A DNA stretch of 64,000 nucleotides. Origin: Arenicola marina (taxonomy: Eukaryota > Annelida > Polychaeta > Arenicolidae). Below are positions 60,201-64,000 of the stretch, one piece after another. The position numbers and the translations under genes were made by a program. Below the pieces are notes generated by a model. It was not told the DNA's origin and did no database searches. It saw nothing but the letters and a program-made list of their open reading frames with translations. The stretch spans positions 13,957,574 through 14,021,573 of the forward strand of contig OZ025248.1 of the NCBI GenBank assembly GCA_964019135.1, written 5' to 3'. Position 1 is the stretch's first letter. The number at the start of each line of letters is the position of its first letter.

Positions 60201-61594
60201 GACGCTACAGTCCTGACACTTGTTCTTGGTGACTGTCACCAAGAACAAGTGTCAGGACTGTAGCATCTGAACTTTCAGGCTATATTTATACCAGCCACGA
60301 AGATGCCAAGGCAACTATAGAGCCTTTCATTGTCTGTGATTTAGTCTATTTGTAAAAGGGTGTCTGCTGCCAATGTAGCCTGAATGTTCAGACGTTAGTC
60401 TTAACACTTGTTCTTGTGAGTCACAAGAACAAGTGTCAAGACTGTAACATCTGAATGTGTAACATCTGAACATTCAGGCTACTGCCAATGGAGTGTCAGC
60501 ATGCTGCATGGAGAAATATTGTTTGTCATTAAAAGGGATAACATTGCAGTACAGACGTAAGTTTGCTATCATTAAAATTGCACGGCATTGCTTTCTCATG
60601 TCAGGGATTTTGAAAACGATCGCGGCAGATTTACGCAAGATATGGGCCGAAAAGACACGCTAGGGGCCTACAATTCTATGACTTTGACTTTACCTACAGT
60701 AGTAGGTCAGTACAGTCACAAGAACAAGAACAACACTGGACAAGTCAACAACAAGTTCCAAGTCAAGTGTCCAGTCTGTACTGTCTGAACTTTCAGGCTA
60801 GCCCAAACCTTGTGGCGTTGTATCCAAGGGAGTGACGCTGGAGTCAATCACCAGAAAATCAGAGGTCCGAGGGATCGAAATTACATTACATTGCAAGGGT
60901 ACTCTGTCAAACCAATTTCTACACACCTCGCGTTCTCTATCCGCTGTGTTAGCCGCCATTTTTTTTTTGCGCTGTGACTAGTGGTGACACCTATCGAGTC
61001 GTTGAGAACTAAAAACTGCATGTAATTTCTAGTCCCCAACGACTCGATAGGTGTCACAACTGGTCACTGCACCAAGAAAAAATGGCGGTTGACACCGCGA
61101 AAAGAAACGCGAGGTGTGTAAAAAGCGGGTTTACGATGTAATCTTGCGTGAAAGACCTTGTCAAGTGAGGGCTTTAGTCAAGGTGGTCAAATAGGTTTTG
61201 TGAACATTGCCCAAAGCCTATGGCCTGGTTTCAAACGTTAATGTCGATCCCTCAGACTGTCTCACGACATGAACGTCTCGTATCTCACCCTGCGAGTTTA
61301 ATCCGAGCTATTGTATGATACCGTATGTGCCGTTTCGTGCATTTCGAATTGTAGGCCTAACTTTCAGATTCCACGCGGGCCTCTTCAATGTTCGTGCAGT
61401 GATGGTGTTGTCTGTAACTTTAGTTGTAGCCTTCCGTCTCAGTCACAACTAAGTTACACACAGTCGCTGGGCGCAGCAGGCATAGCAGCACAGTGGGTAC
61501 ACAGACAGCCTGAACCCCATCAGCCGTCGCACTCGCTAGCCATACCTCCTCCCTCCCTCACTACCTCCTGGCTTGGCTCGCCCACAGCCTGCAT
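40805..61594 (-). CDS. TASOR/TEX15-family (DUF3715) giant repeat-rich protein, whole gene span
   Basis: Ten minus-strand exons are proposed: 61546-61594 (candidate), 57416-57566, 56898-57046, 56682-56782, 55838-55978, 52622-55476, 52311-52374, 48878-51810, 48513-48621 and 40805-48262. Intron phases match at every junction, giving 14010 coding nt (4670 codons) before an unresolved last exon. The pseudo-PARP domain (residues about 25-225) shows the family layout: NTLGESRNGVCLGRNADV, VILGRC, GYDCHVS and then PVDRPRQVRPFGLVTF. In vertebrates TASOR scaffolds the nuclear HUSH complex that directs H3K9me3 silencing of retroelements; TASOR2 and TEX15 share the domain. The rest of the protein is low-complexity and repeat-rich. 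Orthology among the three is not decided, and a silencing role is inferred. Introns are 115-703 bp except the candidate first intron (about 4 kb). Confidence 0.8.
41985..42205 (-). repeat. Segment duplicated on the far side of the minisatellite
   Basis: Encodes ELTAEKPVIGSPVNKAEAVE, DAAGVAQRKAIIHARKKAES. A close copy at 46080-46310 encodes KLTAEKPVIGSPVDKADAVE, DAAGVAQRKAIMHARIKAAS. The duplicate segments bracket the 33 bp array, so the array probably expanded between, or together with, a duplicated block. Confidence 0.9.
42225..45760 (-). repeat. In-frame 33 bp minisatellite, about 107 copies
   Basis: Each unit encodes 11 residues of type D-D-V-V-S-P-P-R-E-I-A/T/S. No unit breaks the reading frame over 3.5 kb, which implies selection for an open frame. 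Higher-order duplication is visible: GGGAGATAAAGTCG occurs at 43381 and 43942, 561 bp apart (17 units), with matching flanks. A few units have lost segments of three-base multiples. Confidence 0.95.
48513..48621 (-). CDS. DUF3715 gene exon 9
   Basis: Acceptor CTATTTCAG|AGTTAT and donor ATACAG|GTCAGT; enters in phase 2 and leaves in phase 0, 36 codons plus a split Arg. It reads VIIASNDGHFTGDILKFLQM, then RIRTLERHQLVLSSIQ. The strand-then-helix pattern (I-I-A-S-N-D-G-H-F) continues the folded region at the end of the previous exon. The same I-x-A/V-S-x-D-G opening recurs at the start of the next exon as VSVDGVW. Confidence 0.85.
48878..51810 (-). CDS. DUF3715 gene exon 8 with acidic 9-residue repeats
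   Basis: A 2933 bp exon with acceptor GTCTTTCAG|GCTGG and donor AGTTCAG|GTGCGC, phase 0 in and phase 2 out, 977 codons. The N-terminal third is disordered and contains nine copies of the acidic 9-mer DVKEDVDGE (DNA about 51118-51385, 27 bp unit). A middle region is S/P/Q-rich, with three IPWQSPRQ-type repeats. The C-terminal 280 residues look folded: helical segments MKKLLKPLLDETKDWTGLLQ and RELRDRETRHLDTECEERR, then IFISEEGCLLFLAGSLSRGD and a long basic helix. This folded part lies where known TASOR proteins carry later structured domains, but I cannot assign it to one. Confidence 0.85.
51118..51385 (-). repeat. In-frame 27 bp minisatellite
   Basis: Nine near-identical units coding DVKEDVDGE; the DNA unit on the plus strand contains GTCAACGTCTTCCTTGACAT. 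Near-identity between units points to recent expansion. Confidence 0.95.
52311..52374 (-). CDS. DUF3715 gene exon 7 (64 bp micro-exon)
   Basis: Acceptor GTTTCCAG|CGAGTCG and donor AGCAGC|GTAAGT; enters in phase 2 and leaves in phase 0. It adds CESLTGDSPTDEYDNPQPLI plus SS and bridges the two giant exons. Both splice sites are strong and the length is the only one that restores the frame between its neighbours. Confidence 0.75.
52622..55476 (-). CDS. DUF3715 gene exon 6: domain end, RGG and coiled-coil repeats
   Basis: A 2855 bp exon with acceptor ACATTTCAG|GTATAC and donor ATCTG|GTATGT, phase 0 in and phase 2 out. It begins VYIYDHSAKDGVDVPVDRPR followed by QVRPFGLVTF, the last strands of the pseudo-PARP domain (known members end with P-V-x-x-P-R-Q-x-x-P-Y/F). 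Next are five to six S/T-rich 14-residue repeats (SQSTADMTSSGVYP), a Q/S/P-rich region, a Gly/Arg-rich RGG block (DNA 53820-54085), and a long charged coiled-coil-like repeat of QQEKEEKERQRLL type (DNA 52860-53370). It ends in a short acidic motif ITIDDDSDED, which resembles a SUMO-interaction motif. The plus-strand open frames here are shadows of the repeats. Confidence 0.88.
52860..53370 (-). repeat. In-frame 33-39 bp minisatellite coding a charged coil
   Basis: About 14 units of E-K-E-E-K-E-R-Q-R-L-L-Q with one or two extra Q. The plus strand shows CTTTTTCCTCCTTTTCTTG repeated. The 11- or 13-residue period would form a long charged helix. Confidence 0.92.
53820..54085 (-). repeat. RGG-repeat block
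   Basis: Gly/Arg/Ser-rich repeats of RGGRGGSGG type encoded on the minus strand. RGG blocks commonly bind RNA or are arginine-methylated; that is family knowledge and not shown here. Confidence 0.9.
55000..55210 (-). repeat. In-frame 42 bp repeat
   Basis: Five to six units encoding SQSTADMTSSGVYP and variants; the plus strand shows CCAGACGATGTCATGTCAGC at 42 bp intervals. Confidence 0.9.
55838..55978 (-). CDS. DUF3715 exon 5
   Basis: Acceptor ATTGTAG|GTAATAC and donor TCCGAG|GTACAGG, phase 0 at both ends, 47 codons. It begins VILGRCRPIGVNDDGV and continues AIPPTLGYDCHVSDKPADVS and MSLLEQSIHSE. G-Y-D-C-H-V-S matches the family's N-F/Y-D-C-H-x-S signature between two strands. Confidence 0.88.
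55979..56681 (-). other. Intron with MITE between DUF3715 exons 4 and 5
   Basis: A 703 bp intron. It contains the 325 bp MITE copy 2 (56129-56453). No other feature is visible. Confidence 0.8.
56129..56453 (+). mobile_element. Small inverted-repeat element (MITE), copy 2
   Basis: Ends CCAGGGTATTAGCC (56129-56142) and GCTTAATACCCTGG (56440-56453) are inverted. The interior matches copy 1 at 14829-15037 in reverse orientation, including GGGCAGATTTTCAATTTGG and CTCAGGTGCTGTTTAC. TTTCCT lies directly outside both ends (with two further C residues in common), a likely 6-8 bp target duplication. This copy is longer, with extra sequence near its right end. Confidence 0.82.
56682..56782 (-). CDS. 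DUF3715 exon 4
   Basis: Acceptor CCGCAG|GTGAAAGC and donor TGCCAG|GTACAAAC; enters in phase 1 and leaves in phase 0. It encodes ESRNGVCLGRNADVQLHAAW and QAGVETCYLFVCQ. Another frame of the same stretch is open for longer, but only this frame fits the neighbouring phases and continues the domain (G-V-x-L-G-R-x-A-D matching the family's GVY-S-R/K-H-x-D). A MITE lies in the intron that follows. Confidence 0.85.
56898..57046 (-). CDS. DUF3715 exon 3
   Basis: Acceptor ATGATAG|GGCAAAG and donor CCTTAG|GTAGGG; enters in phase 2 and leaves in phase 1. It reads AKRAELQAQSRTEEELSVTY, then LFFCHHDTDYVERIKKEGLL and TKATNFNTLG at the junction. The pattern helix, S-Y-L-F strand, I-x-x-x-G-L and T-L-G is typical of the family, where the LG is followed by GVY or GVC in the next exon. 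Confidence 0.85.
57416..57566 (-). CDS. DUF3715 exon 2: start of pseudo-PARP domain
   Basis: Acceptor TTTCAG|GGATATC at 57567/57566 and donor TTCCT|GTAAGC at 57416/57415; enters in phase 1 and leaves in phase 2. It encodes about 50 residues: GISTCAENSSLLRG, LIVQSFLNTAYSIPWKATNI and FLFNNRNISQEFL. The helix followed by a strand and an N-x-x-F-L end corresponds to the N-terminal part of the TASOR domain, where similar residues precede an acidic/basic helix. Confidence 0.8.
57567..58097. other. Candidate first-intron sequence, nothing recognised
   Basis: Non-coding upstream of exon 2. A 67-codon plus-strand frame (57685-57888) is rich in Lys/Asn and shows no domain. Confidence 0.4.
58098..58705. 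repeat. Purine-rich minisatellite, about 36-42 bp unit
   Basis: About 15 degenerate units with AAAGATGATGACAGAGATGG, GGGAGGGGGATGC and CAGCTCA. One strand is almost purely purine plus T, a composition able to form triplex or G-rich structures. Not coding. Confidence 0.9.
58706..59201. other. Non-coding, nothing recognised
   Basis: AT-leaning sequence inside the candidate first intron. No feature recognised. Confidence 0.4.
59211..59321. mobile_element. Hairpin element, TAGCCTTAAAA ends, 9 bp target duplication
   Basis: The ends TAGCCTTAAAA and TTTTAAGGCTA are inverted, and the stem extends through AAGAC / GTCTT and TTACTGTC / GACAGTAA. TGTGAGATC lies directly outside both ends (59202-59210 and 59322-59330). 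The 9 bp duplication and TAGCC start match the family at 59.8-60.8 kb. 111 bp, no coding capacity. Confidence 0.88.
60186..60282. mobile_element. 97 bp near-perfect palindromic element nested in the foldback
   Basis: TAGCCTGAAAGTTCAGACGC at the left is inverted at the right end, and the palindrome continues through CAGTCCTGACACTTGTTCTT to the centre GGTGACTGTCACC. TATTTATAC flanks it on both sides (60177-60185 and 60283-60291), a 9 bp target duplication. It appears to be the minimal form of the surrounding family. Confidence 0.93.
60376..60481. mobile_element. 106 bp palindromic element nested in the foldback
   Basis: Ends TAGCCTGAATGTTCAGACG and CTGAACATTCAGGCTA, with an inner stem ACACTTGTTCTTGTGA / TCACAAGAACAAGTGT. 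CTGCCAATG flanks both sides (60367-60375 and 60482-60490), a 9 bp target duplication. Near the right end TAACATCTGAA is duplicated. Confidence 0.93.
60922..61118. mobile_element. 197 bp hairpin element with TA target duplication
   Basis: Ends CACACCTCGCGTT and AACGCGAGGTGTG are inverted, and TA flanks both sides. Most of the element forms a long imperfect stem, with AGCCGCCATTTTTT / AAAAAATGGCGGTT and ACACCTATCGAGTCGTTG / CAACGACTCGATAGGTGT as clear pairs. TA duplications are typical of Tc1/mariner-type elements, so it may be a MITE mobilised by one. Confidence 0.85.
61119..61545. other. Candidate first-intron sequence
   Basis: Between the TA-flanked hairpin element and the candidate first exon. 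No feature recognised. A plus-strand open frame at 61311-61616 has no domain. Confidence 0.35.
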
Positions 61595-61765
61595 GCGAAC
61601 CGGCGGCGGAGGGTGAATGGGGCTGGATGGGATAAAGTGTAATCGAAGGGGAGCGGGGTTGGTGCGGGGGGCTGCTTAGGAGGTAGAGCGGGGGTCGGCA
61701 GGCGGAGCGGAGGCAGGGGCGGCGATGGCGGCTGGTCCAGGTCGAGCGGGGATCAGGAAGGACGG
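61480..61765 (-). promoter_or_regulatory. GC-rich region, possible CpG promoter of the DUF3715 gene
   Basis: The sequence turns GC-rich with many CpGs and G-rich runs (GAGCGGGG, GGGCGGCGATGGCGG) and contains the candidate first exon. No TATA box is visible. A plus-strand ATG at 61725 (MAAGPGRAGIRKDGETYARN, then a stop about 22 codons later) could reflect a divergent transcript but I cannot support a gene. Confidence 0.3.
61546..61594 (-). CDS. Candidate first coding exon of the DUF3715 gene
   Basis: ATG at 61594 opens a frame reading MQAVGEPSQEVVREGG to a donor GGAG|GTATGG at 61546/61545. It ends in phase 1, exactly what the acceptor of the exon at 57566 needs, giving a junction glycine before ISTCAENSSLLRG. 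It lies in a GC-rich, CpG-bearing region that could be the promoter. The implied intron is about 4 kb and holds a minisatellite and several hairpin transposons. The phase match has a one in three chance of being accidental, and extra exons could lie between. Confidence 0.35.
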
Positions 61766-62100
61766 GGAGACATACGCAAGAAACTTCGAATGTTTCAGTG
61801 GTTTCTCAAAAAATCGACAGCGACACCATTATGCGAGAAAGATCGAATTTTAAAATTGGATGCTGGATCCCGCTTCCAGACCCCAATTTATGAGGAATCC
61901 AGGTGGAACATCGATTGAACTTCGTAACTTTTATAGGCCGAGAAAGGCACAGTGTGTTAGCTGTTGATAGTGTCGGAAAACTGTCTAATCAGTTAATTTT
62001 CGTCTTATGTCGGTGTGTTCGGTTAGTGTCTGTTGGTCACGTGACGCATTATCTTTCGAATGCCTAAAGATATCGACTTCCAAATTCACAGAAAGCTGCG
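61766..62100. other. Non-coding, nothing firm
   Basis: About 62043-62080 (ACGCATTATCTTTCGAATG and AAAGATATCG) resembles 13796-13830 (ACGCATTATCTGTCGAACG and TTAGATATCG), so a dispersed repeat may be present. No gene recognised. Confidence 0.35.
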
Positions 62101-62140
62101 GAATGGCAATCGTCAGGCTAAGTTCGTAGACGGGCCATGT

Positions 62141-62160
62141 AGGTCAAAGGTCAAGGTCAC
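62141..62160 (+). promoter_or_regulatory. DR1 plus overlapping SF1/ERR-type half-site
   Basis: AGGTCAAAGGTCA (62141-62153) is a perfect direct repeat with a 1 bp spacer and continues into TCAAGGTCAC. A second AAGGTCAAGGTCAC lies at about 62425-62440. The motifs match nuclear-receptor consensus sites. They may be part of a dispersed repeat and have no proven function. Confidence 0.2.
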
Positions 62161-64000
62161 AGGATTTTTTTTCGAAATTCGTAACCATTGAAAAATCGGC
62201 AAAATCGCTATAGCGTTCCGAGTTTTTGTATACGGTGTTTCAATTTTGAAAATCGTCCGAATAGTTCTTCTGCAAAAAAATCCCAAAGTTTAACATAACT
62301 ACGGCAGCATTTTGGCGGGAAAATGGTCTCAATTTCTCCGTGAAGGGTACAAGTGAGACAACCGTCACCTGGCGTGATACGTGACATTAGTAATTGGGCA
62401 CGAATAACTATATTGGTCAAGGCCACGCTGCCAAGGTCAAGGTCACGAAACAGGTTTTTCAGCGTAACTCCGTTAATATCGAGTCTAGAGATTCGCTGTT
62501 TGTTTGAGAGTATTCGTCAGGGAGAGGCGGAAACGCAGTACTCGATTTTTCCGGATACTGAACGATTTTCGAGTAATCGGCTAATCAATATTCAGCGTAC
62601 GTGTCAAATGGCGTTTTTGCAAGGCCATAACTCGGTCAATATTTGAGCTAGGGAGCCCAGATTTGGCATAAATGGAGAAAAAAATGTGAGCTAGGTACAT
62701 TGAAACCACCTCAAAATTGCTCTAGGACGCTTAGTTTGGCCGCTAGAGCGCTCGGAAGAGGTGCACCCCCCCTCCATGCCGACGCTCCCATTATGAGTCA
62801 ACGGCGATATGGACCGGCACTCTTTCGGGGTTGCGGGCGATATTGTCTTGAACGCCAGGCCGAACAACCAATGAGCGAGCGGCGATGGGTCTTAATGGTC
62901 GAATTAGTCCCAAAACTCTCATTTTCGACCCTTCTCAAGCTCTGCTTGACCGTCTAGGTTTCTATGTAGGGGAACACGGGGTAAAATGACCACATAAACT
63001 TTATTTGTATTTTTTGGGGGACAAGCAGTGCGATGAAAAGAGCCAAATTTTGGTGAACTGACAATAGTTGTATTGTGAATAACATTGCTTGGATACATGC
63101 GAGTGATAAGAACAAAACATTTAAAGATAAAAGCGGCTATTTTCGAGCCAAATGCGAAGAACCCGTTGTAACGTTGGTTGGTGACCTACAAGGAAATACA
63201 AAAAAATAAATTGCATGAAGAAATCTGTGTTCATTTCTTTTCAGTGTGCTTTTAATGAGAAAAATGACCAATATTCAAAATGTTTACATTTCAATAGCAT
63301 TTCATAACTAAATCTTCCCTACTGTCTAAATACCAACGGTGACCTATGGATTTTTTTTCCATAAATGCAATCTTAGGGGCCTATTCTGACACATTGTTTA
63401 CTATGAAATCAATATCAGTGCTAAAAGTGAATAGCCGTCTTTATCTTTAACTAACACAAAAAACCTGTTTTATGTCACAGCAAGTGGGTCATTTTGTCAC
63501 CCTAAATGGGCAAAATGGTCACCTATGGAGTGAAATATAAAGTTATTTCAGCATGTTAGTAAGTGAACTGAACAGTTTGACCTAGACGGATCACACACAG
63601 AAATCACAAATAACTTTTACGTCAGTAGGGGCGGATCGGACCCGGTGGGGTGGGTGGGGGTGGACACCCCCGTCCCCCAACATTTTGCCATTTTTCAACG
63701 CAAAATTTAAGCCATCTGAGGCGTAGAACTCAGCTTTCATGCGAAGCCCGACTGTAGAACAGACGGTTGGGGGGTACTTAATACATTGCTGGGTAAAGCC
63801 TTCTCTTTCAGGGCGTTTTACTGCCATAATCCGCTCGGTCGGAGGGTTTTACAGCCAAAACCCGCTCTATGAACTCACATTTGTCTGACTTTCTCTCCTT
63901 CGAGTTCCGATTCAGTGGACATTGTAAAGGTTACGCTGTGACGTCCCGCCCAGCTCACCTTATTTTAACAGTAGTGGCATTTTCCTATTTTATTTTATTT
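62161..64000. other. Non-coding right flank, nothing firm
   Basis: No gene is supported. The stretch 62100-62960 has the style of a dispersed repeat (short motifs such as AAGGTCAAGGTCAC recur) but no second full copy is in the window. About 63000-63580 contains loosely repeated GGGTCATTTTG / AAAATGACCA motifs. At 63630 GGGGCGGATCGGACCC resembles hAT-type ends. The sequence runs to the window edge. Confidence 0.35.

Larger units (their letters stand above)
59776..60800. mobile_element. Foldback element of 1025 bp, TAGCCTGAA ends, 9 bp target duplication
   Basis: The left end TAGCCTGAATGTTCAGACG and right end CTGTCTGAACTTTCAGGCTA are inverted. GCCCAAACC lies directly outside both ends (59767-59775 and 60801-60809). 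The arms are long: about 59840-60097 is the inverse of about 60487-60690 (GATCGCGGCAGATTTACG and ATATGGGCCGAAA are clear pairs), with diverged bases. Two short hairpin elements of the same family sit in the middle. No transposase is visible. A 9 bp duplication is known for Mutator-like and foldback elements; the family assignment is inferred. Confidence 0.9.

Noticed and set aside
61725-61855. Plus-strand ATG frame MAAGPGRAGIRKDGETYARN
   Set aside because: It stops after about 42 codons, has no convincing donor, and the GC-rich region alone does not support a divergent gene.

Overview
This is an animal genome segment. It holds one large spliced gene on the minus strand (about 40.5-61.6 kb) with short introns and clean GT-AG junctions, tRNA-derived SINEs, many small hairpin transposons and several minisatellites. 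Base composition, short introns and frequent G/C homopolymer runs would fit a marine invertebrate such as a lancelet, hemichordate or echinoderm, but the sequence alone does not fix the phylum.

Left part (1-18 kb): no convincing gene. It is dominated by tandem arrays (36-37 bp unit at 1.09-4.57 kb; 62 bp unit with a 186 bp higher-order period at 5.15-7.72 kb; about 47 bp unit at 16.7-17.2 kb), a tRNA-derived SINE with an 18 bp target-site duplication (11.5 kb), a small inverted-repeat element (14.8 kb) with a second copy at 56.1 kb, and hairpin clusters.

Middle part (18.4-34.1 kb): a giant inverted repeat. The left arm 18398-25704 is mirrored by the right arm 26396-34113 with few differences plus one indel of about 400 bp. 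The centre contains a gap of exactly 200 N. It is either a real palindrome or an assembly inversion of two haplotypes. No gene is supported inside; much of it is an AT-rich degenerate satellite.

Right part (34-64 kb): after a stretch of decayed repeats (a possible solo LTR, a second SINE, a hAT-like element) comes the one clear gene. Ten minus-strand exons with mutually consistent phases give 4670 codons up to an unresolved last exon. Exons at 55.5-57.6 kb encode the pseudo-PARP domain (DUF3715) of the TASOR/TASOR2/TEX15 family; TASOR is the scaffold of the HUSH silencing complex in vertebrates. The rest is three giant exons (2.9, 2.9 and 7.5 kb) filled with in-frame minisatellites: RGG, KE-rich coiled coil, an acidic 9-mer, and more than 100 copies of an 11-residue SPPRE-type unit. 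A GC-rich region at 61.5-61.76 kb carries a phase-compatible first-exon candidate. The long first intron holds four hairpin elements with 9 bp target duplications, two of them nested in a third, and a further TA-flanked hairpin element.
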